Shown here piece after piece: positions 7,777 to 16,499 of a DNA stretch of 64,000 nucleotides. Positions within the stretch are counted from its first letter, which is position 1. Each line of letters begins with the position of its first letter. Position numbers and translations under genes: made by a program. This DNA is from Limnobacter sp. 130 (lineage in GTDB: Bacteria > Pseudomonadota > Gammaproteobacteria > Burkholderiales > Burkholderiaceae_B), in NCBI RefSeq assembly GCF_902506325.1, contig NZ_LR732328.1:801070-865069 (forward strand), written 5' to 3'. The notes beneath the pieces are model-generated. The model was not told where the DNA came from, ran no database searches, and saw only the letters and a program-made list of their open reading frames with translations.

Positions 7777-9891
7777 TTGCAAACCTATCGCCGTGCATGC
7801 CATTTGTGCGAGGCCATTTGTGGCCTGAAAATTGAAGTCGAAAACAATCAGGTTGTTTCCATCAAGGGCGATGAACAAGACCCGTTCAGCCGCGGACACA
7901 TTTGCCCCAAGGCTGTGGCATTGAAAGACATTCAGGAAGATCCGGATCGATTGACCAAGCCGGTGAAGAAGGTCGATGGCCAATGGGTAGAAACCACCTG
8001 GGAAGATGCAATCGAGCTGGCCTGTGAAGGCTTGTTCCAGGTGCAACAAAAATATGGTGCGAACGCTGTGGGGGTTTATCAAGGCAACCCCAACGTACAC
8101 AACTGGGGCCTGATGACCCACAGCGCCAATTTTCTGGGTTTGCTGAAAACCCGCAATCGTTTCTCTGCAACTTCGGTCGACCAATTGCCCATGCAGTTGT
8201 TGGGTTACTGGATGTTCGGGCACCAGTTGCTCATCACCATTCCCGACATTGACCACACCAACTATTTCCTCATGTTGGGCGCCAATCCGATTGCCTCCAA
8301 TGGCAGCCTGATGACCGTGCCCGATGTGGCAAAGCGAATTAAAGCCTTGCAGGCGCGGGGTGGAAAACTGGTGTTGATCGACCCCAGAAAAACTGAAACC
8401 GCGCAGATCGCTGACAGCCACCATTTCATAAAACCGGCCAGCGACGCTGCCTTTGTGTTTGCACTGATCAACACAATTGTTGGCGAAGGCCTGACCCGCA
8501 TGGATCGTTTGGCCCACCACAGTGAAGGCTTGTATGCCGCCTTGGGTGCCATTTCAAAGGTAACACCGGAAGTGGCGCAAGCTGAATGCGGCATTGATGC
8601 TGAAACCATTCGCCAAATTGCCCGTGATTTTGCCAATGCGGGCAAGGCAGTTGCTTATGGACGCATGGGTGCATGCACGCAGCGCCATGGCACCTTGGCG
8701 CAGTGGGGAATTCAGTTGCTGAATTTTGTAACAGGCAACACAGACCGGGTGGGTGGAAGCCTGGTGGCCAACCCCGCGCTTGACTTGATCGCTGCACCCA
8801 ACAGCAAGCCAGGCAGTTATGGCCGCTGGCACAGCCGGGTCAGTCAAAAGCCTGAGGCCTTGGGCGAGTTTCCCAGCGCCATCATGGCCGAGGAAATTCA
8901 AACAGAAGGGGAAGGGCAAATCAAAGCGATGGTGACCATTGCAGGCAACCCAGTGTTGTCCACGCCCAATGGTCAGCAGCTTGACAAGGCCATAACCGGG
9001 CTTGATTTCATGGTGTCAGTGGATTTGTACATCAATGAAACCAATCGTCATGCCGATGTTATTTTGCCCACGACTTCACCCCTGGAACATGATCACTATG
9101 ATTTGATCTTCAATATTTTTGGCGTGCGCAATCAGGCCAAGTACAGCGCGGCCACTTTGCCCAAACCTGAAGGCAGTCTGGATGACTGGGAATTGATGGA
9201 TAAGCTGGCTGCCTGCTACAGCGCCAAACTTGGAAAACCAGCCCGGCCTTCCATGCCGCCGCAAATGATCCTCGACATGGGTTTGCAAATGGGGCCTTAT
9301 GGCATGGCCAGTGAGCACAAACTGAGTTTCGAACAATTGAGGCAGCAACCTGAAGGAATTGACCTGGGGCCACTTCGCCCCAGTTTCCCGGACCGCTTGC
9401 AAACTGCGGACAAGAAGATTCAATTGGCACCCGCCGAGGTACTTCAGGCTGCAGCAAATTATGTGGATGATTTGCTGGATGCCAGCAAGCGCGCAGGCAC
9501 AGAAATGATGCTGATTGGACGACGCCACATTCGCAGCAACAATTCCTGGATGCACAATTCAGAACGCTTGGTGAAAGGCAAAAACCGTTGCACCGCCATG
9601 GTAAATCCAGCCGATGCAGCACGCTTGAATTTGCAGGAAGGCCACAGCGTGCGGGTGTGCAGCCGCGTGGGCGAAATTACATTGTCCGTGGAAATTTCAG
9701 AAGATGTAATGCCCAGCGTGGTCAGTATTCCCCACGGCTGGGGACACGACAAATCGGGGATTCGCTTGCAGGTGGCTGCTGCGCATGCAGGCGTGAGTTG
9801 CAACGATTTAACTGACGAACAATGGCTGGACGAGCCCAGTGGCAATGCAGCGGTGAACGGTGTACCGGTCACCCTGATTCCAGTGCCTTAG
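7777..9891 (+). CDS. Molybdopterin-dependent oxidoreductase, DMSO-reductase family
   Basis: 704 residues. The start is TTG, supported by AGGGAG six bases upstream and by the canonical N terminus it gives. Cysteines C8, C11, C15 and C43 form the [4Fe-4S] site, followed by the molybdopterin catalytic domain (AYGRMGACTQRHGTLAQWG, GGSLVANPA) and a C-terminal molydopterin dinucleotide-binding domain (MVNPADAARLNLQEG ... IPHGWGHD). There is no Tat signal, so it is cytoplasmic. No electron-transfer subunit gene is adjacent. The substrate cannot be assigned; the fold resembles formate dehydrogenase-like oxidoreductases. Confidence 0.88.
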   Translation: MQTYRRACHLCEAICGLKIEVENNQVVSIKGDEQDPFSRGHICPKAVALKDIQEDPDRLTKPVKKVDGQWVETTWEDAIELACEGLFQVQQKYGANAVGVYQGNPNVHNWGLMTHSANFLGLLKTRNRFSATSVDQLPMQLLGYWMFGHQLLITIPDIDHTNYFLMLGANPIASNGSLMTVPDVAKRIKALQARGGKLVLIDPRKTETAQIADSHHFIKPASDAAFVFALINTIVGEGLTRMDRLAHHSEGLYAALGAISKVTPEVAQAECGIDAETIRQIARDFANAGKAVAYGRMGACTQRHGTLAQWGIQLLNFVTGNTDRVGGSLVANPALDLIAAPNSKPGSYGRWHSRVSQKPEALGEFPSAIMAEEIQTEGEGQIKAMVTIAGNPVLSTPNGQQLDKAITGLDFMVSVDLYINETNRHADVILPTTSPLEHDHYDLIFNIFGVRNQAKYSAATLPKPEGSLDDWELMDKLAACYSAKLGKPARPSMPPQMILDMGLQMGPYGMASEHKLSFEQLRQQPEGIDLGPLRPSFPDRLQTADKKIQLAPAEVLQAAANYVDDLLDASKRAGTEMMLIGRRHIRSNNSWMHNSERLVKGKNRCTAMVNPADAARLNLQEGHSVRVCSRVGEITLSVEISEDVMPSVVSIPHGWGHDKSGIRLQVAAAHAGVSCNDLTDEQWLDEPSGNAAVNGVPVTLIPVP

Positions 9892-9901
9892 CCATTGGAG
9901 A

Positions 9902-10651
9902 TTAGCCAGGCCTTCTTTCCCACACGGTCATTTCTGCAAGGCTGTGCTGGTATTTGCGGGCAGTTTCGCGAATCACAAACGGAACATTCATTGGTTCCCG
10001 AACCTGTGTGAAATGGGGTGCAAGCACGACTTGCATACCCTGCAACATGGTTTTGGGGTTTCCGTTTTCTTCAATTCCGCCGAGCCAGTTTTCTTTCGGT
10101 GTGTACTCAGTCAGCAGCGTGTAGGGTGAGCTGATCACCAACAGGCCGCCGGGCACTATGCGGTGGGGCATGTCGTTTAAAAATTCGGTGGGGTTGTTTA
10201 CCCGGTCAATCAGGTTGCCCGCAAATATCAGGTCGTAGCCGGTGTGTTCTGTCCCCAGTTTGCAGGCGTCGCCTTGCGAGAACGCCACGCGTTGGTCACA
10301 ACCACCATAATCAAAATCGCCAAGCGACACTTGCATGGCCCTGCCCAAATCGCCTTCATCGTGCAGAAAGTAATTCAGCGTGTTGCCTTGTTGCAGTTGT
10401 TGTGCGGCATGAATAAAACGGGCGGAAAGATCGACACCAACGGCGGCATCGAACCCCAAGGCCAGCTCGAAAGTGCTTCGGCCAACGGCGCAACCCAGGT
10501 CGAGCGCTTTGCGGCGAGGCCGATTCCCCATGAATTCCAGGCACAGTTGCGCACAGCGCACCGGATAGTTGGGAACATCAAAATAATCAATGCCGTAGTG
10601 AAAAGCCAGGTACTGGTTTAATAACTCGTCGGTTTCGTAAGGGTTGTACAT
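9902..10651 (-). CDS. Putative 4-mercaptohistidine N1-methyltransferase (OvoA C-terminal type)
   Basis: 249 residues. It begins MYNPYETDELLNQYLAFHYG and ends FVIRETARKYQH followed by a Trp-Glu-Arg-Arg tail, both hallmarks of the methyltransferase domain usually fused to the C terminus of OvoA (ovothiol synthesis). The SAM-binding motif is ALDLGCAVGRSTFELA. OvoA's last step is N1-methylation of 4-thiohistidine; here that domain is a separate gene starting six bases after the EgtB/OvoA-like gene, so the two are clearly one operon. The family call is good; the precise substrate is inferred. Confidence 0.82.
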   Translation of the reverse strand: MYNPYETDELLNQYLAFHYGIDYFDVPNYPVRCAQLCLEFMGNRPRRKALDLGCAVGRSTFELALGFDAAVGVDLSARFIHAAQQLQQGNTLNYFLHDEGDLGRAMQVSLGDFDYGGCDQRVAFSQGDACKLGTEHTGYDLIFAGNLIDRVNNPTEFLNDMPHRIVPGGLLVISSPYTLLTEYTPKENWLGGIEENGNPKTMLQGMQVVLAPHFTQVREPMNVPFVIRETARKYQHSLAEMTVWERRPG

Positions 10652-10657
10652 ATAGCC

Positions 10658-11953
10658 TTATTGGGCGCAGGTTCTAAAGCCGACAAACACATCGTTGCGG
10701 TCGGGTGTATAGGCTTGGCGGTAAGTGCCGCGAATGAGTATGGACGAAGTAGCACACGAGCCACCGCGCACCACTTTGTGGTCGCCGAATTGCAAAGTCG
10801 ACATGAAGGGGTACATGTCCATGGTGAATCCGTCGTATGGGAAAAACAGGCTGTCGGTCCACTCCCACACGGTGCCAATCATTTGTCGGCATCCAAACGG
10901 GCTGTCACCCTTGGGCAGGGCGTTTACTGGCAGCCTGGCCAGGTTGGTGCTGTCCATGTCGACCCAGTGTGCTTCCATGGTGTTGCCCCATGGAAACTTG
11001 TTGAACGTACCCTGTTCACGGTTACCCAACGCCGCAACTTCCCATTCAAACTCAGTGGGCAGGCGTCGCCCGGCGAACTTGCAATAGGCTTGCGCTTCCC
11101 AATAACTGATGTGTTTAACCGGTAGCTCGCCCTGAACAGGCAACCATTGGTCGAAGCAGCGTTCAAACCAAACACCGTTTTCATGTTTCCAGAACAAGGG
11201 GTGCCTGGCACCGCTGCTGTTGCGCCACTTCAGGCCCGCCATGCTCCAGTATTGGTCGTTCTCGTATCCACCAGCCTGAATAAAGGCAAGGTACTCGGCA
11301 TTGCTCAGCAGGTTTTTCGAGATTCTGAATGCTTTCATGTCAATCACAAAGCCGGGCTTTTCATTGTCGAAACAGAAGTCTTCTGTTGCGAAATGTTCAG
11401 AATCGGGCGGCATACCAATGCGGTAGCGGCCTGCGGGAATTTCAATGTCTTGCGTAACAACTGCCTGCGCGGCCAATTCGCCCGTTTCACTGGTGGAATT
11501 GGGGGGCGGCGCATAGCCCAGGCTTTGGCGCGCCCACACCATCGACTCAATGTGCATGTTCAGGTGAAAAATGGCGTACTTGTACAGATACAAATCACGG
11601 TCTGTCAGCGGCTTGCTTTCAATTCGCTGCCTTACCTTGTCGAAGGTGTCGTCAAAGTAGCGCAGGGTGTCGGGTTTATCCGGAAAAAGTCCTTCCTGCC
11701 AGCGGTCTTCGTGCCCCAGCTCGAAGGAATCCCAAATATCGTCCAAGGCGGGGTTGTACGCGGGTAGCTTGTCCAGGTTTTGCAGAATGAACCGTTCGAA
11801 GAAAAAAGCAGCGTGCCCAACTTCCCAAATGGGCGGGTTGATTCCCGGCAAATAAGGCACCTTGACCTGGTCTGCATTCAAGCTATTGAGTAATTCGAGC
11901 ACGCGCTCGCGGCTTTGTTGTAAAGAAGCGAGTAAGGATTGCTTGTTATTCAT
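10658..11953 (-). CDS. EgtB/OvoA-type nonheme-iron sulfoxide synthase
   Basis: 431 residues: an N-terminal DinB-like bundle with the iron ligands H47, H131 and H135 (GHAAFFFERF; HLNMHIE), then a formylglycine-generating-enzyme-like domain (RRLPTEFEWEVAALG, GTVWEWTDS, VVRGGS). This architecture couples a sulfur donor to histidine or its betaine with O2. The C-terminal motifs read more like EgtB/SenA than like classic OvoA, yet the partner gene is an OvoA-type methyltransferase rather than the EgtD histidine trimethylase. So ovothiol, ergothioneine or selenoneine chemistry are all possible; ovothiol fits the partner best. Confidence 0.8.
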   Translation of the reverse strand: MNNKQSLLASLQQSRERVLELLNSLNADQVKVPYLPGINPPIWEVGHAAFFFERFILQNLDKLPAYNPALDDIWDSFELGHEDRWQEGLFPDKPDTLRYFDDTFDKVRQRIESKPLTDRDLYLYKYAIFHLNMHIESMVWARQSLGYAPPPNSTSETGELAAQAVVTQDIEIPAGRYRIGMPPDSEHFATEDFCFDNEKPGFVIDMKAFRISKNLLSNAEYLAFIQAGGYENDQYWSMAGLKWRNSSGARHPLFWKHENGVWFERCFDQWLPVQGELPVKHISYWEAQAYCKFAGRRLPTEFEWEVAALGNREQGTFNKFPWGNTMEAHWVDMDSTNLARLPVNALPKGDSPFGCRQMIGTVWEWTDSLFFPYDGFTMDMYPFMSTLQFGDHKVVRGGSCATSSILIRGTYRQAYTPDRNDVFVGFRTCAQ

Positions 11954-11997
11954 CGTGGTGGTACTACTAATGGGTTACACATAATTATAGGTTACCC

Positions 11998-12534
11998 ATG
12001 CCCATTAAATCGATATTGCGCACCTTGACTGTTGCATCCACCGCACTCTTGATCGCCAGCGGCAGTGCCTATGCCGAAAAGCCTGAGAAAGGAAACGGCA
12101 ACCAAGGCAAGAACAAAGAACAAAATGAACAACGCGGGCAAAAGGAAAACCGCAATGGCGGTGGCAACGAGAAAGGCCAGCGTGCTGAAGGCCGAGATTC
12201 TGGCCGAGACGGTGGTGTGTCGGTGTCGTTTAACTTTGGCCGCACTGAAACCCGCATTGTGCGGGATTACTACGGTGGCCAGGTCGCCAAAGGCAAGTGC
12301 CCACCCGGGCTGGCCAAGAAAGGCAATGGTTGCCAGCCCCCAGGGCAAGCCAAACAGTGGCAAAAAGGCCGCGCCTTGGGCAGCGGTGTTCGCTATTACG
12401 ACATTCCCAATGAATTGCGTATTCGCTTGCCTGTGCCACCCTTGAACCACAAATATGTTCAATTGGGCACAGACCTGCTGTTAATTGCGGTGGGTACAGC
12501 CATTGTGGTGGATGCGATTGACGGGATTTTCTAA
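11998..12534 (+). CDS. CigR-family / RcnB-like secreted protein
   Basis: 178 residues with a Sec signal peptide cleaved after about AYA (residues 25-26). The central 50 residues are a charged, Gly/Asn/Lys/Glu-rich linker of low complexity. The C-terminal part (CPPGLAKKGNGCQPPGQAK, then YYDIPNELRIRLP) is the conserved core of the anti-virulence regulator CigR family and ends in a hydrophobic helix. The family is membrane-associated or periplasmic and its molecular role outside Salmonella is not known. It is divergent from the ovothiol operon. Confidence 0.8.
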   Translation: MPIKSILRTLTVASTALLIASGSAYAEKPEKGNGNQGKNKEQNEQRGQKENRNGGGNEKGQRAEGRDSGRDGGVSVSFNFGRTETRIVRDYYGGQVAKGKCPPGLAKKGNGCQPPGQAKQWQKGRALGSGVRYYDIPNELRIRLPVPPLNHKYVQLGTDLLLIAVGTAIVVDAIDGIF

Positions 12535-12581
12535 ACAATTGTTTTGAGTTTGATTGAACTGATTGCCTACTCACTTCACTT

Positions 12582-13088
12582 ATGAAATTGATTGCAAGCC
12601 ACCCCATTTGCCGCGTTTTGTTGGTTGCATTTTGTTTGGTGTTCTCGTCGCAAACCTTGGCTCGCGAAATCGAACCCAAGCCCATGCATTACGAGTTGCC
12701 CAATTGGTTCAAACAAACTTTTCTTGAAATTCCTGTTGATATTCAAGATGCACAGTCACGGGGCAAAAAGCTGTTGATTTTCTTTCATCTTGACGACTGC
12801 CCTTATTGTGCTTATCTGCTTCAGGAAAACTTTACGCAAGGTGCAAACCGGGAATTGATCGAAAGCAAGTTTGATGTGGTGGCGATTAATGTTCGTGGCG
12901 ACTTGCCAGTGAACTGGATTGACGGCACGGTCTATTCTGAAAAACAGTTGGCCAGAAAGCTGGGTGTGTTTGCCACCCCGGCTGTGCTGGTGCTGGGGCC
13001 CAAACCCGAGGTAAGCAAGAAGATTATGGGTTACAAAAAGCCCGGAGTTTTTATGGAGCTTTTGGGGTTTGAGGGGGCTGTTCAATAA
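12582..13088 (+). CDS. Periplasmic thioredoxin-fold protein (SoxW-like)
   Basis: 168 residues. A Sec signal covers about residues 1-27 (ends SQTLARE). The thioredoxin active site is C73-P-Y-C76 in the context FFHLDDCPYC, with the cis-proline region at FATPAVLVLG. Such proteins reduce periplasmic disulfides, for example in sulfur oxidation or cytochrome c maturation. No sox or ccm gene is adjacent, so the partner is unknown. It is followed by about 210 bases without a gene. Confidence 0.85.
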   Translation: MKLIASHPICRVLLVAFCLVFSSQTLAREIEPKPMHYELPNWFKQTFLEIPVDIQDAQSRGKKLLIFFHLDDCPYCAYLLQENFTQGANRELIESKFDVVAINVRGDLPVNWIDGTVYSEKQLARKLGVFATPAVLVLGPKPEVSKKIMGYKKPGVFMELLGFEGAVQ

Positions 13089-13301
13089 CCCCACAATCCG
13101 GGTTAAGACAACACGCGCGTCAAACCCAAACCCATTGCCACAGCTTCAATCGCCGAATCATTGGTCGAAGTGATTAGTTTGGGTTCAAGCCTTACAATCA
13201 CATTTCTATCCTCCCCGCCAAACCGCCATTCCTGCACTGGATTGAGCTGCACTGGAGCAATCAAGGTGTGTGGTTCAGCAAATCTTTGGGGTGCTTGGAC
13301 T

Positions 13302-13910
13302 TTAATCCGCTTTTTCCGCGCTCAAGCAAAATGAGATTGCGTCTTCCAGTCGATCATCCCCCCAAAAAAGTTGATCACGAACAATCAAAGTTGGAGCACC
13401 AAAAATCTGAAGTCGATCGGCCTGCTCAGTGATCTGTTTCAGTCGGTCTTTGGTTTCTTGGCTACTTGCAAGTGAAAGTATTTCCTGAGGGTCGAGGTCC
13501 ATTTGCACGAGAATTCCCTCGATAGTTTCCTGAATGGAAATATCTTTGTTGAATACGAAGTAGGTTTTGAATACATTTAGGCAGAACAAATGAAGCCATG
13601 GGGCATCCGAAAACGCTGTGGCAATCCGCGCTGACAAGATACTTCCGATCGGGAACTGGGTTGGTTGCTGGAATTCAATTGAATATTTGTTGGCTTGGCG
13701 TTTCACGTCTTGCCACATGTAGGCAAGTTTTCTGGGTTGAGCCAGAAAGGGGCTGGATTGCCAACCTAGCCTGTTAAAAATTGCGCCAAGCACCACAGGA
13801 ATTAGGTGAACCTTGATGTTATTGCTTGATACGAGACTATGGATCCTTGCGACAGCCAGGTATGAGTATGGACTAGAGAAGTCAAAGTACAGATCAATTT
13901 GCTTGTTCAA
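13302..13910 (-). CDS. DsbA-fold 2-hydroxychromene-2-carboxylate isomerase family protein
   Basis: About 202 residues from a TTG at 13910 preceded by GGGAG; an in-frame ATG at 14006 would add 32 residues that run back into the tRNA-derived repeat, so the inner start is preferred. IDLYFDFSSPYSYLA is the typical N terminus of this glutathione S-transferase kappa/DsbA-like family, and IFGAPTLIVRDQLFWGDDRL is the conserved C-terminal motif. Members isomerise aromatic degradation intermediates with glutathione. No degradation genes are near. It marks the last backbone gene before the accessory region. Confidence 0.8.
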   Translation of the reverse strand: MNKQIDLYFDFSSPYSYLAVARIHSLVSSNNIKVHLIPVVLGAIFNRLGWQSSPFLAQPRKLAYMWQDVKRQANKYSIEFQQPTQFPIGSILSARIATAFSDAPWLHLFCLNVFKTYFVFNKDISIQETIEGILVQMDLDPQEILSLASSQETKDRLKQITEQADRLQIFGAPTLIVRDQLFWGDDRLEDAISFCLSAEKAD

Positions 13911-14011
13911 GGACTGCACTCCCGGAAATATTTGGTAAGAGGGTGCAGTGATTTCAAATTTAATTACATGCCGTGTCAATCTAAAAAAACCGACATTTTT
14001 TGTCACAAAAC

Positions 14012-14046
14012 AAAAAGGCCGACCACCGTTAAGTGATCGACCTTTC
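14012..14046 (-). terminator. Terminator of tRNA fragment A
   Basis: On the minus strand, AGGTCGATCAC and GTGGTCGGCCT pair around a short loop and are followed by a T run. It directly follows the tRNA 3' fragment, as expected for a tRNA gene terminator carried along with it. Confidence 0.65.
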
Positions 14047-14054
14047 TGAGTATT

Positions 14055-14094
14055 TGGTTGCGGGGGCAGGATTTGAACCTACGACGGTTATGAG
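14055..14094 (-). pseudogene. 3' fragment of initiator tRNA-Met gene (att-like copy A)
   Basis: Read on the minus strand this is the 3' side of an initiator tRNA: anticodon CAT region, a shortened anticodon stem (about five bases lost), the T-arm with GTTCAAATCC, and the acceptor end CCCCGCAACCA. The 5' half is absent. Copies B (26629) and C (29172) share the sequence. Such partial tRNA ends are what integrative elements leave at att sites. Confidence 0.75.
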
Positions 14095-14635
14095 TATTTT
14101 CTCTTTTAGCGATCACAGGCGGTGAAACTTGATAAGTAGCGGGCTAAATTGGGTTGTTTACTACGCCAGCTGTGACTTTCTAGTCATCCGTGGGGGTGCC
14201 ACTTTAGATCGCTTTAGATCTATCGTGTTGAGGTGCACCCCTGGGCACACGCACTCAGTTTCCATGCCCTGGTAATTCCTTTGGGATGAAATTGACCTTC
14301 AGGCACTGAAAATCGACGGCATCATGACAAATGCATTTCTGTGATTCTTGATTGGCCGTCTGCCTATGTTTACTCGGTCTTTTCAGGCCACGTTTTGGGG
14401 GCTGTCTTTTTCATCCAAATCAGATAAATTGAAGTATGTGCTCACCCCGCTCACGGAGTCACAGTTGCCCGAATCATCATTTCAAACTGTTTGCTTTTCC
14501 AGTTATCTCAGGTCTGTTTATAAATCCACTCTGTTCGAACAAGTGGGCTTGATCAGAGCAGGAGTGCCATGTGGGTACTTTTATGACACGGCCCAAGCCA
14601 TCGGGACAGCCTTGCTGATTTAGCTCAAAGTTTAA

Positions 14636-14929
14636 GTGTGCCCCCTATCGTTGGTCTATTCCGTGAAGTCCAGGGGGTCGCCCAGCCAGAAAAAGAGCCT
14701 TTCTAACCAGATCATCGGAGTTCACTTGTTGATTGGTCAGGTGCAGAACTTAGTGGAAGAGTACGGTGATCCTGTTGGGTTTGATGCAGCTAGATGGCTT
14801 GGGGATTGGGCTTTCAGTTCAAACAATGCTCTTGGTTGGCTACGTCCAGCCGATTACTTCGATACGGTCGTTGGTCAAGAGATCGTGGCGGATTTGTTAG
14901 CAGCCATCCGCTACGGCAGTTATCAGTAG
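14636..14929 (+). pseudogene. MbcA/ParS/Xre-type antitoxin (DUF2384) remnant
   Basis: The last 68 codons (from about 14726) give LIGQVQNLVEEYGDP, then GFDAARWLGDW, then NALGWLRPADYFDT and a final VADLLAAIRYGSY. This is the antitoxin C-terminal toxin-binding domain of the Xre/ParS family. The first 30 codons (from a GTG) look unrelated, and the normal HTH part is missing. No RES-type toxin gene follows. Probably a truncated orphan. Confidence 0.6.
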
Positions 14930-15290
14930 CCAACGGTGAAATGGTCCACTGGTATTCATGTGGATTGTAAAATTTTTTCCTATGTTTACCCAGTTGACGG
15001 GCTAGCAAACTTTGACCCGATGCCGACATGTCATAAAAGCTCCTAGACGTCATAAATAACCCACATGACATGTGAAGTTCATAATTTGAGCCCGCTCACC
15101 TAAATGAACTTTGGTCTCAATCCATCAAAGGTAGGGTGCCGAAGTTTAAGAAGGTGCTCAAGAATCACAAATCGACTCTTCCCGAGGACTTGGGTTTTAT
15201 TGTGACTCATCAGTCTTCGGCCCAGTATTGACGCTAAGCACACAGAACGATAGCCTCTTTGCATTCCGTAGCGACACAGTAGGTTCCATT
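14930..15290. other. Intergenic, no gene recognised
   Basis: Stop-rich sequence. A short frame ending at about 15230 (products such as KFKKVLKNHKSTLPEDLGF) could be the tail of a lost gene, but I cannot place it. Confidence 0.5.
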
Positions 15291-15551
15291 ATGAAAGACA
15301 GATTAATAAAGATTAGGGCAAGTTCCGAGGTGTGCGATTTGATTGACGAAGCAGCAAAGGTCCAGGGCAAAACCCGCTCCGACTTTATTCTCAGCGCGAG
15401 CGTAGAAAAAGCGCAAGAGGTACTGCTTGATCAGGTGTTTTTCAAGCTAGGGAGTACTGCGTTCGTTGCGTTTTCGGACTTAATTGAGGCCCCATTTGCT
15501 CCGTCCGAAGGCCTGAAGAAGATAATGTCGACAAAGCCCGTCTGGTCCTAA
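15291..15551 (+). CDS. Orphan DUF1778 ribbon-helix-helix antitoxin
   Basis: 86 residues from the ATG at 15291. The core reads LIKIRASSEVCDLIDEAAKV, then GKTRSDFILSASVEKAQEVL, the usual DUF1778 (TacA/AtaR) ribbon-helix-helix signature. These antitoxins bind a GNAT acetyltransferase toxin encoded just downstream. Here the downstream toxin gene is missing: an IS3-family end lies about 110 bases on (15661-15704). It is therefore an orphan antitoxin, possibly still repressing its own promoter. Confidence 0.75.
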   Translation: MKDRLIKIRASSEVCDLIDEAAKVQGKTRSDFILSASVEKAQEVLLDQVFFKLGSTAFVAFSDLIEAPFAPSEGLKKIMSTKPVWS

Positions 15552-15660
15552 GGGCTGGAAGAGTTTGAGCTTTGATCCGCCATGGCATAAGCGATGCATG
15601 TTAATCGAGCACTTGCGGTCCGTAGTCGAACTAAGCCCACCTAACTTACACTGAATAGTC

Positions 15661-15704
15661 TCAAAATGAGGTTCAGGCTTGTCGACCAAAGCCGGGGTAG
15701 TCCA
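15661..15704 (+). mobile_element. Right end of an IS3-family element (remnant)
   Basis: These 44 bases match the right end of the IS at 30721-30764 and share the terminal GTAGTCCA. The rest of the element is not seen, so an insertion has been lost or recombined here, removing whatever followed the DUF1778 antitoxin. Confidence 0.7.
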
Positions 15705-15752
15705 GTGAGGATAAAAAGTGCCTAGGGAAAGCGGAGCGATTCATTTCCAATC

Positions 15753-15908
15753 CCTTTTATAGTGCGTTACCTCGGCCACGAGTTCACCTTGCAGGAAGGA
15801 GATTTGATTTTTACGGGAACTCAAGAGTGGTTTGGGTTTCTAAAAAACTTCGATGCGCTGTGGCTGGTGCTTCCTGGCTTGATTGATACAGAATTTAAAG
15901 TGGGCTGA
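15753..15908 (+). pseudogene. C-terminal remnant of a fumarylacetoacetate hydrolase-family gene
   Basis: An open stretch ending in TGA at 15906 reads RYLGHEFTLQEGDLIFTGT, the conserved C-terminal motif of FAH-family hydrolases (usually EGDLIFTGTPEGVG). The N-terminal three quarters is absent, and there is no start codon. It abuts the IS3 end remnant, so it is debris. Confidence 0.5.
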
Positions 15909-15939
15909 TTGAATGCAAATGTTCAAAATAAAAAAATGA

Positions 15940-16407
15940 ATTCGCGCCTTGATGCTGGCTTCGACAGGGTTGGTGGCCACCTGCAGTGAAAAACCCGAGG
16001 CGTTGGCCTTGGACAATTAACTCGTCGAGGTGTGGAAAACATCAACCTGTGGATGTTAAGCTGAATAGATATAGCATTTTGAGGACAATGGTTTCCCACT
16101 GAAGGTGAGTGATATTCAAAACACCGATTCGTTACGCGCCGCATTGGGGATACCACAGCAGTACGGCAGTTGTCACAGTGCAAAAGTCGGTGGTTATGCT
16201 GTAGAGGGTCACACGCTGGCGGACGATATCAAGAAAATGCTAGCTGAGAAGCCCGATGCTGTTGGTCTTTCGGTGCCCGCCATGCCAGTTGGTTCGTCCG
16301 GTATGGAACATCGAGACTATCCGCACTAGGGCGTCGAGTACAATTTGCCGTTAATTGGAAAAAACGGTGAGGTGAGTTCGTACACCAAGCACGACCCCAT
16401 TCACTGA
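15940..16407 (+). pseudogene. Decayed DUF411 metal-binding protein gene
   Basis: One frame reads a signal-peptide-like ALMLASTGLVATC, then LVEVWKTSTCGC, then GIPQQYGSCHSAKVGGYAVE and AEKPDAVGLSVPAMPVG. This is the DUF411 family, often linked to copper resistance. Five in-frame stops interrupt it: one before LVEVW, three just after CGC and one after RDYPH, before a last segment ending at 16407. An internal ATG gives an open piece (16105-16329) covering the C-terminal core only. Non-functional. Confidence 0.75.
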
Positions 16408-16499
16408 GGTTTTCGTTTCTATCCAGCAAATGTTGATCTGGCTTTGAGTGGCAAAGCAGAGTCCAAATTATTCGTTAACTTGATCCGTTTAATGTATTG

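Larger units (their letters stand above)
13988..14491. repeat. Long direct repeat, copy A (pairs with 29105-29609)
   Basis: About 504 bases align almost colinearly with 29105-29609 at an estimated 75-85% identity by eye. The repeat starts in the tRNA terminator, runs through the tRNA fragment, and ends near TTTCAAACTGTT. An offset of 15,117-15,118 bases is kept from end to end. Short open frames inside it look accidental. Confidence 0.85.

Noticed and set aside
14055..14094. Functional tRNA gene
   Set aside because: Only the 3' half is present and the anticodon stem has lost bases; the same is true at 29172, and at 26629 the 5' half is absent.
14348..14623. 91-codon frame in the long repeat
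   Set aside because: The matching repeat at 29105-29609 does not keep the frame, and the product has no recognisable pattern.
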